The notes: generated from the sequence alone by a model not told the origin. A stretch of 64,000 nucleotides of DNA from Cohnella rhizosphaerae (GCF_029525575.1 NZ_JAPDIA010000003.1:2100214-2164213), one strand, 5' to 3'; numbered from the stretch's first letter, positions 49,798 through 59,345 are shown. Numbers and translations are program-made.

Positions 49798-49812
49798 GGG
49801 GGGGGGGGGGGG
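49798..49812. repeat. Run of 15 G
   Basis: A homopolymer of fifteen G between convergent TetR genes, four bases before the stop of the next one. Its true length is uncertain, given how often homopolymers in this window appear miscounted. Confidence 0.7.
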
Positions 49813-49814
49813 AG

Positions 49815-50468
49815 CTAGGAGAAGTTCTGCAAAATTTGCGCGATTTTACTTTCCAGCGCCGACTGGCCTTCCGGGTCCTCGAGCGCTTCATGCAAATACG
49901 CGGGCGCGAGCAGCTGATACTGCTTCATCCGGTAAAAGTCGAGAATCGCCTGCTTCAAGGTGACATCGTACTGGATCGAAAAGGAGGGCTCGAGGAAGCG
50001 CCGCAGCACGGCGTCGTCCTGAACGATGAACAGCTGCGCGTTTAACGGGTTGAACGCCTGCCGCTCCATCCCGGCTTCGAAAAACGATTGCAAATTTTTG
50101 CTCCGGCTTTGCTGCGCGGCGGCCAAACGCTCGTAGTGGTGCGGGTAGTAAGCCTTAAGGTCCTCCAGGAACAGATCGGATACGTACAGGACGCCGATCA
50201 GCGACTGCGCGAACGTATGCCGAAAGCGCTCGGCATAGGAGAGGGAATCGTCGCCAACGACGGTGTCCGAGCTTTGCAAATAATCGATGTAATAATCGGT
50301 CACCTGCTCAATGATCTCATCCTTGGAGGAAAAGTGCTTGTACAGCGTCACCTTGCTGATATCCATCGCCTTGGCGATCTCGTCTATTTTAAGCTGGCTG
50401 AACCTGGTTTTGCGGAGCAAAGGCTTGATTTTTTGCAGATATACATCGATGCCCACGGGTTTTCTCAT
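49815..50468 (-). CDS. TetR/AcrR family regulator
   Basis: 217 residues with the HTH LKIDEIAKAMDISKVTLYKHFSSKDE near the N-terminus and a helical ligand domain. GGAGGCC precedes ATG 50468. It is divergent from the epimerase-like gene at 50676; the A+T-rich region between (50520-50600) holds a promoter and probably the operator. Confidence 0.88.
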   Translation of the reverse strand: MRKPVGIDVYLQKIKPLLRKTRFSQLKIDEIAKAMDISKVTLYKHFSSKDEIIEQVTDYYIDYLQSSDTVVGDDSLSYAERFRHTFAQSLIGVLYVSDLFLEDLKAYYPHHYERLAAAQQSRSKNLQSFFEAGMERQAFNPLNAQLFIVQDDAVLRRFLEPSFSIQYDVTLKQAILDFYRMKQYQLLAPAYLHEALEDPEGQSALESKIAQILQNFS

Positions 50469-50575
50469 GCTTCGAAGGCCTCCTTGGCTGCTGGTCCTTA
50501 ACAGTATAACAAACTCGCTTTCAACAGAAACGTCTTTTATTTAAATTACTAAATTAACTAAATAATTAAATATAG

Positions 50576-50604
50576 TTTACTTATTTAATGGTCGAGCGTA
50601 TAAT
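50576..50604 (+). promoter_or_regulatory. Promoter of the epimerase-like gene
   Basis: TTTACT (50576-50581), 17 bases, TATAAT (50599-50604). The A+T-rich TTAACTAAATAATTAAATATAG just upstream has dyad-like character and may be the TetR site. Confidence 0.7.
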
Positions 50605-50675
50605 CGGCTTTGTATTGAGCGACCGATAACGCCGTACATGCCTGAGGCGAACCGGATCACGAGGAGGAATTATAA

Positions 50676-51575
50676 ATGCGTGTATTTGTAACCGGCGGGT
50701 CCGGCTTCATCGGCTCCGCCGTCGTCCGCGAGCTGCTGGGCGCTGGACATCAGGTTCTCGGACTGGCTCGTTCGGACGAGTCGGCGGCAGCATTGGCGGC
50801 GGCGGGCGCGGACGTTCACCGCGGCTCGCTGGACGATCTCGACAGCCTGCGTGACGGCGCCGCGGCGGCAGACGGCGTCATTCACCTGGCGTTCGTGCAT
50901 GACTTCTCGAATTACGGCGTTTCGATCGGGATCGATAAGCGCGCGGTCGATGCGATGGGCGCGGCGCTCGAGGGCACCGGCAAGCCGTTTGTCATCACGT
51001 CGGGCACGTTGATGCTCTCGCACGGACTGCCGCGGGGACAGGTCGGCACGGAGGCGGACGCGGTCCATTCCGAGGTGCCGCGGGGCGGCGCGGAAAATGC
51101 CGTGCTCGCGCTGGCCGGGCGCGGCGTGCGCTCCGCGGTCGTCCGGCTCTCGCCGTCCGTCCACGGCCGGGACGATCACGGCTTCGTGCCCGCCTTGATC
51201 GGGATCGCACGCGCCAAAGGCGTCTCCGCCTATATCGGCGACGGCTCCAACCGCTGGCCGGCCGTGCATCGTCTGGATGCCGCGCGCCTGTACCGGCTGG
51301 CGCTCGAATCCGCCCCGGCAGGCTCGCGTCTGCACGGCGTCGGCGAGCGGGGCATCCCCTTCCGCGAGATTGCCGGCGTCATCGGCCGTCATCTGAACCT
51401 GCCGACGGTCGGCATCCCGCCCGAAGAAGCGGCCGCTCACTTCGCCTGGCTCGGCGGCTTCGCCTCGGCGGACAACCCGACGTCAAGCGCGCTGACCCGC
51501 GAGCTTCTGGACTGGCAGCCGGCGCATCCCGGGCTGATCGAGGACCTCGAACAAGGTCACTACTTCGAGGGTTAG
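50676..51575 (+). CDS. NAD-dependent epimerase/dehydratase (extended SDR, NmrA-like)
   Basis: 299 residues, start ATG 50676 after GAGGAGG. MRVFVTGGSGFIGSAVVREL is the extended-SDR glycine loop. The usual YxxxK is not evident (VPRGGAENAVLALAGRG stands there), as in atypical SDRs used for NAD(P) binding or reduction of small carbonyls. VHRLDAARLYRLALESA and the substrate-lid end are typical. The divergent TetR at 49815-50468 is the likely regulator. Confidence 0.87.
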   Translation: MRVFVTGGSGFIGSAVVRELLGAGHQVLGLARSDESAAALAAAGADVHRGSLDDLDSLRDGAAAADGVIHLAFVHDFSNYGVSIGIDKRAVDAMGAALEGTGKPFVITSGTLMLSHGLPRGQVGTEADAVHSEVPRGGAENAVLALAGRGVRSAVVRLSPSVHGRDDHGFVPALIGIARAKGVSAYIGDGSNRWPAVHRLDAARLYRLALESAPAGSRLHGVGERGIPFREIAGVIGRHLNLPTVGIPPEEAAAHFAWLGGFASADNPTSSALTRELLDWQPAHPGLIEDLEQGHYFEG

Positions 51576-51722
51576 AGCGGCGTACTTGCAGCGGCTTTTC
51601 TTGCGCCGGTTCGATGCCGCGGGACAACCGCACATTCCGCTGTCTATCCCAATCCCGGCACGGGCATCTCTCATACGTTGGTATCAGCATTGCCAACAAC
51701 AGAGGAGAGAGGTCGGAGCCGA

Positions 51723-51959
51723 ATGGGGATGTACGAGTTTTGCGTCAAGCATCAGAACCGCAGGGTGCGCGTGACCACGCACAATGGCGCCTTCGAGGGG
51801 ACGATCGTGGGCGTGGACTGGGATAATCTGTACTTAAAGCCTGCCAAGGGCGAATTAACGCTGTCCGCTTGGGGGCGAGGCTACGGCGTCTATGGCGGCT
51901 GGGGTGCCGGCATCCTCGCGCTGTCATTGTTTACGCTGCTGGCGATCGCTCTGATCTAG
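51723..51959 (+). CDS. Small protein with Sm-like N-terminus and one membrane segment
   Basis: 78 residues, ATG 51723 after CGGAG. The N-terminal 50 residues (RRVRVTTHNGAFEGTIVGVDWDNLYLKP) look like a short beta-barrel of LSm/SH3 type. A Gly-rich hinge leads to a C-terminal hydrophobic helix (AGILALSLFTLLAIALI) that would anchor it in the membrane. Function unknown. Confidence 0.7.
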   Translation: MGMYEFCVKHQNRRVRVTTHNGAFEGTIVGVDWDNLYLKPAKGELTLSAWGRGYGVYGGWGAGILALSLFTLLAIALI

Positions 51960-52114
51960 TCGCCATCCTTGAATTTGTCCGGAAAAAGCACAAACGGGAT
52001 GAAGCGGGACCATTCCTGCTTGATCTCGGTTGCTGTTTTTTTGACCGCGAACCGTCGCAACCTTCCGATCTCCAGAAGCGTCTGAGAGACTGTCAGAATA
52101 AGGAGGGAAATCCA

Positions 52115-52366
52115 TTGCGCGTAAATGTAACGAAATTGGCGGCGGGCATCGGCGGATTATGCGTATGTCTATTGGGCGCCACACTGGTCATCCAGACCTT
52201 GAACTATGCGAAGATCCGGCATGCCGGCGAGGTTGCGGCCCAAGAGGCTTCTGCGCGACAGCAGCAGCAGGAGAAGCCCCGCTTGATCCGCGTGGAAATC
52301 GAGACGGAGCCGCTCGGCTTCCAGATCAGCCACCCTCCAATCCTGCTTGATTCAGACCAAAAGTAA
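52115..52366 (+). CDS. Small N-terminally anchored membrane protein
   Basis: 83 residues from TTG 52115, with a perfect AAGGAGGG 7 bases upstream that decides this start over the longer in-frame opening. One transmembrane helix (about 8-28: AAGIGGLCVCLLGATLVI), then a charged Gln-rich helix and an extracellular or cytoplasmic tail ending ISHPPILLDSDQK. Not recognised. Confidence 0.7.
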   Translation: MRVNVTKLAAGIGGLCVCLLGATLVIQTLNYAKIRHAGEVAAQEASARQQQQEKPRLIRVEIETEPLGFQISHPPILLDSDQK

Positions 52367-52384
52367 CTGCAAACACTCGCAGCG

Positions 52385-52418
52385 GCGCTTCTTCGGGAAG
52401 CGCTCTTTTATTTTTCCG
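52385..52418 (+). terminator. Rho-independent terminator
   Basis: AGCGGCGCTTC-TTCG-GGAAGCGCT followed by CTTTTATTTTT. Confidence 0.9.
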
Positions 52419-52526
52419 CGGCCGCCCCTCGAATTTTGTCCGAGATTGTCCTCGCCTGTTACGAATCAGGGAAGTTGTGGGTTATATAACTTTGAGGTCA
52501 TCAACTAGAGGGGGAAGGGATATTTT

Positions 52527-53478
52527 TTGAGAAAAGCCGGATTGCGCCTGACCATGCTTGTAGCTTTGATCGCGCTCGTGTTCCAATCGACGCCGACCCA
52601 TGCCGCTAACGACAGCTATGCCGATCGCCTGTATTCGCCGATGTTCATTACGAAGATCGCGGGTCTGTATTTTATCGCAGATTCCTGGAACCACAGATTG
52701 CTCTACAGCAAAGACGTCAGGCAGCCGATCAAGGACTGGAAGGTGCTTGACAATGACATAGCCGCTCCCCATTCCATCGCGGGCAACGGCACCATTTTTG
52801 TGTCCGAAGATACCGGCCGCGATCGCCTGATCGTCTATACGCTCACGACGAAGGGCTTCGTCAGAACGCAGACGATCGCCGGCATCAAGGGCAGACCGCA
52901 CCGCACGATCTACGATTCCGCGACACAGAAGTTCTACGTGCTCACCTCGGACACGCAGAATATCTATACGCTATCGATCAAAGACGGCAAAGTGCTGGTC
53001 GACAGCAAAAAAGAATCTCACTTACTTAGAAGCCGCGTATGTCCGGTCCTTCTCGATCATCGACGGCAAAATGTACTTCGTGAGCGGACCGAATCAGATT
53101 CTCGTCGCCAACTACCAAGACGGCACCTTCTCCCTTCAAGAGAAGTACGACGTCCCCCCTGGTTACCGCTCCATGAACGATATTAAGAAGATCGGCAATT
53201 ACTACTACATCACGGTCTATTACAACCAGTTCATTCGTCTGAAGGACTTGTCCGATTTTAGCACGGCCGAGGACCTTTACACGAAGCTGGGTTTCAAAGG
53301 CATTCCTTACTACATGACCTACTTCGATGGCAAGGTGTATGTCACCGAGATCGACTCTTATTCGGCCATCCGTTCGTTTAAGCTGTACAACGACGAGATC
53401 TCGCAGATCCAGGTGATCCACGATTACGGCCCGCCGAATGCGGCCGTGCTCAATCGGAAGCGAATCCTCGGCACTTAA
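52527..53478 (+). CDS. Secreted beta-propeller-like hypothetical protein; frameshift at 53007-53012
   Basis: 316 residues after dropping one A at 53007-53012. TTG 52527 follows AGAGGGGGAAGGGA. A signal peptide ends TPTHAAND. The mature part has repeated blades with FITKIAGLYFIADSWNHRLL, HSIAGNGTIFVSEDTGRDRL and YYMTYFDGKVYVTEIDSY, resembling NHL/six-bladed propellers. It is exported and may bind sugar or protein. No catalytic motif is evident. Confidence 0.78.
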
Positions 53479-53529
53479 TCGCGCCAGTGGCGAAGCGTTC
53501 GCGGCTTCGCGTTGCGGCGGACGCGCGAA

Positions 53530-53563
53530 TCCCCCCGAACGGTCGTTCCGTTCGGGGGGATTT
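53530..53563. terminator. Strong hairpin between convergent genes
   Basis: AATCCCCCCGAACG and CGTTCGGGGGGATT pair almost perfectly, placed between the propeller gene and the convergent small secreted protein. Confidence 0.85.
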
Positions 53564-53566
53564 GCA

Positions 53567-53855
53567 TTACGGCCCGGAGCCGACGGAGGCCACTCGCCAG
53601 CCTAGCTTCGATTTTTTTTACATAGATGTACGATTCGCTAATATCGGGGTCCGAGACTTCGTAGAGATCGCCGTACTTCGGATCGTTTTGGATGCTCCCC
53701 GGGCGGACCTCGGCAGAGACGGCTTTGATCGGATGGAAGGAGATCAGCAGGTGCTTTCTCACGGCGAGCTGAGGCGTTGGGGCTGGGAAAAAGAGAACGT
53801 AGACGATGAGTAAGGCAATGACGGAAAGCGCGAGTTTTCGAATTCGTTTGGACAT
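53567..53855 (-). CDS. Small secreted or membrane-anchored protein; frameshift at 53612-53619
   Basis: Start ATG 53855 with GGAGGTGAAGCTC upstream. A hydrophobic N-terminus (KLALSVIALLIVYVLFF) is followed by a soluble part containing EVRPGSIQNDPKYGDLYEV. Literally the frame passes through the terminator to 53475. Dropping one T from the T8 run at 53612-53619 ends it at 53567 with WRVASVGSGP, just before the hairpin, giving 95 residues. No family recognised. Confidence 0.7.
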
Positions 53856-53973
53856 GAGCTTCACCTCCAACCCATGAAAAAGCGCTTCTTGTATCCTTAT
53901 CATAGCAGGCTTGCGGTGACCAAGGTACATTTGCCTACGCTGGGCATAGGATGAGGTATTCCAGCATGGAGGG

Positions 53974-54540
53974 ATGAACCCGATGCAAGCTTTGTCTCAA
54001 GTCAATCCGAACCTGGCGTATGCGCAATATGTGTGGGAGCTGTATCGCAGCTACAGCTATCCTTATTTTCCACAGCCTGCGTATCCATCACCGTATGGCT
54101 ACCAGCGGTTCGCCTCCCAGCCCGCAGCCGGGACGGCGATCCAGGATTACGGGAAGCAGCCGACAGTCATCAATATTGAGAAGGTGACGGAGCAGAACGA
54201 CACGTTCCGTACGGCCATATGGACGGGCGAGCACTTCCAGGTGACCGTGATGAGCATCCCAGTAGGCAGCGACATCGGTCTCGAGGTGCATCCGCATACG
54301 GATCAATTCATCCGGATCGAACAGGGACAAGGGCTCGTGCAGATGGGAAAAACGAAGGAGCGGCTGGACTTCCAAACTGCGGCGGGAGAGGGCGATGCGA
54401 TCATGGTCCCGGCCGGCACCTGGCACAACGTGACCAATACCGGCAACGTACCGCTTAAGGTGTACGTCATCTACGCGCCGCCGCAGCACCCGTTCGGCAC
54501 GGTGCATCCGACGAAGGCGGATGCGATGGCGGCCGAATAA
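53974..54540 (+). CDS. Cupin-domain protein
   Basis: 188 residues. The first 60 are Tyr/Pro/Gln-rich (YSYPYFPQPAYPSPYGYQ), as in Bacillus spore-coat-like cupins. The cupin follows with motif 1 GLEVHPHTDQFIRIEQGQG and motif 2 GDAIMVPAGTWHNVTNTGN, retaining the metal-binding His and Glu. Enzyme or storage role unknown. GGAGGGATGAACCCG gives the start at ATG 53974. Confidence 0.85.
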   Translation: MNPMQALSQVNPNLAYAQYVWELYRSYSYPYFPQPAYPSPYGYQRFASQPAAGTAIQDYGKQPTVINIEKVTEQNDTFRTAIWTGEHFQVTVMSIPVGSDIGLEVHPHTDQFIRIEQGQGLVQMGKTKERLDFQTAAGEGDAIMVPAGTWHNVTNTGNVPLKVYVIYAPPQHPFGTVHPTKADAMAAE

Positions 54541-54555
54541 GCGAGGATCAAAACG

Positions 54556-54597
54556 AATGAAGCTCCCCGTCCCAAGGGACGGCGGAGCTTCATTGCT
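54556..54597. terminator. Bidirectional terminator
   Basis: AATGAAGCTCC and GGAGCTTCATT with inner TCC/GGA pairing, between convergent genes. Confidence 0.88.
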
Positions 54598-55086
54598 TAT
54601 GCTTGCTCTACATTTATCTTGTACAAACTTATGGCGAGCTCCAAGGACCGATTGATCTCCGATATCACCTGCAAGGCGGGAGCCAGCGAGTCTTCGATTC
54701 CATCCACGAAGAGATCGAGGTGGAACTTTAACGTATGACCCAGCTGCCTGCCATTCGGCGTCTCGGGCGGCAGCGCAAACGGCCGCAATTGCATTTTGCG
54801 GCCGCCTCTTGCACAATCGCGGACGAACCAGCCGAGAAACTCAAGCGCATGCCAACCTTCCCGTGACGGCTGCAGCGCCAACTCAAATTGAATCAGAACT
54901 TCATGGTCTAGTCCGCCCCCGGTACGCAGCAGCGCGGCATGCGGCAGATGGGCGTATTCGGGTACGGCAAGCAGCTCGGCATCCACGGATGACAAGTCAT
55001 CCACGCCGCTCACGACAGAATCGACACCGGCCAGACTGCATAGGGTTTGATGGAATTGTTCGATTTCCGGGGGGATATCCGCTCAT
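54597..55086 (-). CDS. Hypothetical protein of about 162 residues; frameshift at 55069-55074
   Basis: Dropping one G from 55069-55074 links ATG 55086 (after GAGGGAAAACA) to the long frame below it, extending the visible protein by about 25 residues (MSGYPPEIEQFHQTLCSLAG). It is acidic, without membrane segments, with FELALQPSREGWHALEFLGWFVRD in the middle. It may be an immunity or small regulatory protein, but I recognise no family. Confidence 0.6.
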
Positions 55087-55117
55087 TGTTTTCCCTCTTT
55101 CTAGTGGTGTGTGTTAA

Positions 55118-55960
55118 TTATCTATGCCAATCACTTACATCGCACTGGCCAAATTCGTTGCTGCCCGCGGCAACCACGGTGCCGTCCGACTTCAAGCCGA
55201 GCGTATGTGCGCAGCCCGCCGCGACCGCCACGATATCGTGCCAGCCGCCGACATTGCATTGGCCCTGCTCGTTTTTACCCGCAGCCGTCACCGTTCCGTC
55301 CGCATTGAGCCCGACGGTGTGGTAGCTGCCCGCCGCGATCGCGACGAGATCGCGCCAGTCGCCGACATCGCATTCGCCGTGCCGATTTAAACCGACAGCC
55401 GCAGCCGTTCCGTCCGATTTTACACCGACGGTATGCAAGTAACCCGCTGCGATCGCAACCATATCGCGCCAGCCGCTGATGTCGCATTGCCCGTATCGAT
55501 TGTTGCCCACGGCCACCGCCGTGCCGTCCGATCGAAGGCCGACGGTATGCCAGTCGCCTGCCGATATCGCCGCGATATCGCGCCAGTCGTCTACGTCGCA
55601 TTGGCCTTCATGATTGCGGCCTGCCGCCACCACCGTGCCATCCGATTGGAGACCGACGGTACGGCGCCACCCTGCCGCTATCGCGACGATATCGCGCCAG
55701 TCGCCTACATCGCACTGGCCATGCTTGTTCCAGCCGGCAGCCACCACTGTCCCGTCCGACCGAAGGCCGACGGTATGCGAGTTCCCCGTGTTCGTCGCCA
55801 TATGAACGTTGCCGGCCGCGACCGCGACCATATCGCGCCAGTCGCTTACGTTGCATTGGCCCAGTTTATCGTCGCCCGCGGCCGCCACAGTACCGTCTGG
55901 TCGAAGAATGACGGAATGGCGATGACCCGCCGCTAGGATGCCTATAGGCCATCGGTTCAC
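55118..55960 (-). CDS. RCC1-like repeat protein
   Basis: About 280 residues made of seven repeats of roughly 38 residues with the consensus SDGTVVAAGxNxxGQCDVxxW and DIVAIAAG. This is the bacterial RCC1/BLIP-II-like seven-bladed propeller. No signal peptide. GTG 55960 is my best start, but the frame is open further upstream into the DinB gene and GTG 56000 is possible. One repeat carries a short insertion (MATNTGNS) between blades. A likely protein-binding scaffold. Confidence 0.8.
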   Translation of the reverse strand: MNRWPIGILAAGHRHSVILRPDGTVAAAGDDKLGQCNVSDWRDMVAVAAGNVHMATNTGNSHTVGLRSDGTVVAAGWNKHGQCDVGDWRDIVAIAAGWRRTVGLQSDGTVVAAGRNHEGQCDVDDWRDIAAISAGDWHTVGLRSDGTAVAVGNNRYGQCDISGWRDMVAIAAGYLHTVGVKSDGTAAAVGLNRHGECDVGDWRDLVAIAAGSYHTVGLNADGTVTAAGKNEQGQCNVGGWHDIVAVAAGCAHTLGLKSDGTVVAAGSNEFGQCDVSDWHR

Positions 55961-55988
55961 CTTTAGTGCAGCATCAGTCGTTGATTTA

Positions 55989-56453
55989 TTATCCACGCTT
56001 AGGTCTCGCGAAGGTGATGTAATCGACTTGGATAGGCTCCGCCGATTCCATTCGAAGTCCCCGGTTGATCTGTCCGCGGTGATACTGTCCATGCAGGAGA
56101 ACCTGCGACAGGATGTCGCGGACGGACGTCCGGAACGGAACCCCGCTCTGGTTCGCATAGTCGACCATCTCGTCTAAAGCGGATTCCTCGAGTCCCTCGA
56201 TATAGATGCGATATTGCTCGGCGTTTTCCTCGAACATTTTCCGAATCGCCGTCAGGTCCTCCGTCTCCTCCCAGAGCGAATACTGTGCGCTGCCCTTGCC
56301 CTGCAAGCGGGACAGCCAGACGCGCTCCGCGACCGCCACGTGCCGTGCCAGCTTCAGGAGGTCCTTGTCCTGCGTCTTGCTCTCCTCGAGCGCACCCAGG
56401 ATGCGCCCGTCCGCCCAGTACATGTGGTCCAGCATGCGCTTGATTGTTTTCAT
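55989..56453 (-). CDS. DinB family protein
   Basis: 154 residues from ATG 56453, with GGAGG 8 bases before. Helix 1 is TIKRMLDHMYWADGRIL. The metal His triad is supplied by LDHMYW, LARHVAVAERVWLSRL and LLHGQYHRGQINRGL. Its sequence is unlike the two DinB copies at 16.6 and 28.4 kb. The RCC1-like gene follows closely. Confidence 0.87.
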   Translation of the reverse strand: MKTIKRMLDHMYWADGRILGALEESKTQDKDLLKLARHVAVAERVWLSRLQGKGSAQYSLWEETEDLTAIRKMFEENAEQYRIYIEGLEESALDEMVDYANQSGVPFRTSVRDILSQVLLHGQYHRGQINRGLRMESAEPIQVDYITFARPKRG

Positions 56454-56496
56454 TTGGGTTCCTCCTTGAGGGGGTGTCGATTTGCCTATTCGATCG

Positions 56497-56962
56497 TTAA
56501 TTTCCATCGTACTTTCCGAATGTAATTCTCCCATCATGGCTTATCTCAATAAGTTTGTTCATTTCCATGTTTACAATCCAAGTATTGAATCCAACGGCTT
56601 CCACATCATCAAAATGATTTAGAATCTTTTCCAAAGTACTTTCTACTACAGGTAAATTCATTTCATCCCATATGATTAATAACTCATTTTCGTTTTCAAA
56701 CTCGTCTAGTTTTCTTATTTCATCCACATCATGAATGGCGATCTTTCGTTCGACTGAATTCCAGTCAATGCTTCCCCAGTTTGTAAAAGGAAACGAAAAA
56801 ACTAATCTGGCAATCACTCTAACAGATTCGTCTAGGCTATAAATTCGCGTATTATCGCCTAACGCATCCATACATTCTTCAAACAAGATGTTAGGGGATG
56901 CTTCTTTTTTTCACTTTTCGTTTTAGCTGCTCGATTTTTAATTTTCTTTGTTGTATATCCAT
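56497..56962 (-). CDS. Possible CdiI-like immunity protein; frameshift at 56906-56912
   Basis: 154 residues after dropping one T at 56906-56912, which joins a basic N-terminus (MDIQQRKLKIEQLKRKVKK) to LFEECMDALGDNTRIYSLDE. The acidic domain with INWGSIDW-like and HFDDVEAVGFNTWI segments resembles stand-alone CDI toxin immunity proteins. The gene is markedly A+T-richer than its neighbours, as is common for immunity genes gained by transfer. No toxin gene is next to it. Assignment is tentative. Confidence 0.55.
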
Positions 56963-57049
56963 GTAATCACGCCTCATTGAAACTTCGAAACTTTATGGTA
57001 GCTGTTAGCTACCATTTAACATTCGCGGCGGGAGGAAGCTATCCTGCCT

Positions 57050-57135
57050 TCGAGCTGAACAATCTGCCGATTTCCATCGCAGCGGTCGATCTTCCGAACA
57101 ATGCGGGATTCAACGCCAAGGGCTATCAAAGCTCA
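57050..57135 (+). pseudogene. Short fragment similar to the gene at 57922-58648
   Basis: The bases encoding VDLPNNAGFNAKGYQ resemble VNLPNNAGYNARLFLG in the downstream gene (58090-58140). No start or surrounding domain remains. A likely leftover of a duplicated copy. Confidence 0.5.
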
Positions 57136-57167
57136 ACAAGCTGCCGATCTTCTCGGCAGCTTGTTGG
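57134..57167. terminator. Bidirectional terminator
   Basis: AACAAGCTGCCGA-TCTTC-TCGGCAGCTTGTT is a perfect 13-bp stem just before the DHFR-like gene stop. Confidence 0.88.
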
Positions 57168-57182
57168 TCGCTGAGCTAGCGG

Positions 57183-57743
57183 TCAGACGATCACGCGATA
57201 GTGGAGATGAATAATGCCGCTTCGGAAGCGGCGCTCGCCAAGTAGCTCGAGCCGCGTGCGGAGGTTGTCCGGCAATGCGCGCTTACCTCCGCCCAAGACG
57301 ATCGGATTAAGCAGCAGATGACACTCGTCCACCAGCCCCGCGCTCAGCGCTTGCCCGGCAAGCTCGGGGCCGCCGATCGACATGTCGGCTTCTGAAGACG
57401 CCTTCAGCCTCCGAATCGCATCAGGATCGAATTCACGTTCGACCTTCGTCTTGGCGCTTGCTGCCGCCGGAAGCGTCCGGGAATACACGATCTTCTCGGC
57501 TGCTCGCCAGATTTGCGCGAATTCCCGTGTTGTCTCCGGTTGTGCGGCGCCTGCGTCCGCCGTTTCCCAGTACACCATCGACTCGTACATTTTTCGCCCG
57601 TACAGGTAAGTACCGATCGTCCGCTGGAAGCCCGTCCAGAAATCATACGTCTCGTCATCGGAGATCGACCAATCGAGCTCGCCGCGCTCGTCCTCCATGT
57701 AGCCGTCCAAAGACAGGTTAACAGGATAGATCAGTTTAGCCAT
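57183..57743 (-). CDS. Dihydrofolate reductase/RibD C-terminal-like protein
   Basis: 186 residues from ATG 57743 (GGAGGAG upstream). MAKLIYPVNLSLDGYMEDE opens the fold, YLYGRKMYESM is the second signature, MSIGGPELAGQALSAGLVDE the NADPH-binding stretch, and LLNPIVLGGGKRAL the last. These YwjB/YyaP-type proteins are probable NADPH-dependent reductases of unknown substrate. No clustering with folate or riboflavin genes. Confidence 0.88.
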   Translation of the reverse strand: MAKLIYPVNLSLDGYMEDERGELDWSISDDETYDFWTGFQRTIGTYLYGRKMYESMVYWETADAGAAQPETTREFAQIWRAAEKIVYSRTLPAAASAKTKVEREFDPDAIRRLKASSEADMSIGGPELAGQALSAGLVDECHLLLNPIVLGGGKRALPDNLRTRLELLGERRFRSGIIHLHYRVIV

Positions 57744-57921
57744 TTCAATAACTCCTCCCATTTACTTGCTCGTAACCACTTACTTTAATCGTATCACAAT
57801 GAATTTTTCCAAGTTCTTCTGGATTGCTAGATTCATGGGTATAGGCGTCCGCACAATCCCCTAGGTACCGACCCACATATTTGTAGGCATAGAGAATCGA
57901 CTGCGAATAGGGGATGTTCGA

Positions 57922-58648
57922 ATGTACGAAGCGCGCTCGCGAAGCATCGTTCTGCTCGATGCGAAGCAGGGGGACGTCAACGGGGACGGCATCCTCGATA
58001 ACGTTTATTTATACGGAAACCAATCCGACGGCCCCTTTGCCGACCATATTACGCTAATCGTTCAGGATGGGCGTTCCAACCGAAGCACGGCGGTCAATCT
58101 GCCGAACAACGCGGGATACAACGCCAGGCTCTTCCTCGGGGATTTTACCAAGGATCGCGTACAGGACATACTCGTGAGCATCGATACCGGCGGGAGCGGG
58201 GGGATACGGGATCTTTTATATGTATTCCTTCAAGAACAATGTCGTTTACGAGATGTTTGATTTTGAAAAATATAACGAGGCGTATAAGTTCAACGTGAAT
58301 TACGAGGACTTCTACAAGGTGAGCGTCAGTCATCCGCAGCTTGACGTGCTATTTACCATAGACATTAGCAGCAAAGGCTACGACTATTTATCGCAATATT
58401 ACGATGACGACGGCAAGCTCAAGCAGCCTGTCCAGGGCGAGGTTCTTGCGCTAGGCGGACTGTTCCCCATCGTGACGAACGAAAGAGGCGTGGGCTACGA
58501 TCTATTTGCGCTTCAACGCATTATCGGTACGACAAACGCCGATACGTTGGGCTATGTCGAGAATCTGCTCACCTGGAACGGCGACCGATTCGCGTCCGCC
58601 AGATTGACGGTTGCGATACTGGGCTCGAAGTTGATCAGTCTGTTCTAA
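57922..58648 (+). CDS. FG-GAP/VCBS-like hypothetical protein; frameshift at 58198-58203
   Basis: 241 residues after removing one G at 58198-58203, which joins SIDTGGSGG to YGIFYMYSFKNN. KQGDVNGDGILDNVYLYGN and GDFTKDRVQDILVSID are calcium-binding FG-GAP-like blades. The rest (VSHPQLDVLFTIDISS, ALGGLFPIVTNERGVGYD) resembles VCBS-type proteins of Paenibacillus. No signal peptide is visible at ATG 57922. Function unknown. Confidence 0.75.
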
Positions 58649-58688
58649 TCTTTTTAATTCCGTTGCGCGGCGATAGACCGGCCAACGT

Positions 58689-59345
58689 TCAAGTGGACCC
58701 GTCAAGCAGCGCATTCCAACGCAATCGCATGGCGCGCTCGATACTGGCTGCGACAGCGCAGGCTCCGAGCACGACGTTAAGCCACGCCGGCAAATGAATG
58801 GGCGAGATGAAAATCCCGAATTGCTGAGCGATCGGGGGCACCTTGGAGACCGCTTCGAGGACCTGTGGAATGGCGAGAACGATCGGAACGATGAGCATGA
58901 GCAGCGACACAAATCCGATCCATCGGCTCAGTGCCGGGTGCGTCCTGTCAAGACGAGCGCGATAGCCTTCCGCGGAGCGTGCATCCGGGATCAGCTGCTG
59001 CATGCTTCCCTCGTCGGTCACAAAGTGGCAACGCTTCATGCCGAACGCTGAGGTCTCTACGATGATCGTTCCTCCCGGGACGGGGAAGGCTGCAGGAAGC
59101 TTGGACATCGCGTAATGTTTGCCGTCGAGGTACAGGTGTGCTTTGCCTTTCCCGTCGTCCGATTGAAGCTGTTGCCAATGCGGGACGTCAACGGCATAGA
59201 CGGTCTGTCGGCCATCGTCGCGGGTCAACGGAAGATAGAACAAGCTGCGGGCGAACAGCTGCCACCATCGGATCGGCTTTAATGGACGCCCACTACCCGC
59301 CTGGACGCGTTTTGCGGCTCTGCGCCACTTGCGCTTCTTAATCAT
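58689..59345 (-). CDS. Hypothetical membrane protein
   Basis: 218 residues. A basic N-terminus (MIKKRKWRRAAKRV), a soluble region with VYAVDVPHWQQLQSDDGKG, then two hydrophobic helices near the C-terminus (WIGFVSLLMLIVPIVLAIP and LPAWLNVVLGACAVAAS). It is 22 bases downstream of the DUF4097 lipoprotein gene and probably co-transcribed with it. No family recognised. Confidence 0.72.
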   Translation of the reverse strand: MIKKRKWRRAAKRVQAGSGRPLKPIRWWQLFARSLFYLPLTRDDGRQTVYAVDVPHWQQLQSDDGKGKAHLYLDGKHYAMSKLPAAFPVPGGTIIVETSAFGMKRCHFVTDEGSMQQLIPDARSAEGYRARLDRTHPALSRWIGFVSLLMLIVPIVLAIPQVLEAVSKVPPIAQQFGIFISPIHLPAWLNVVLGACAVAASIERAMRLRWNALLDGST

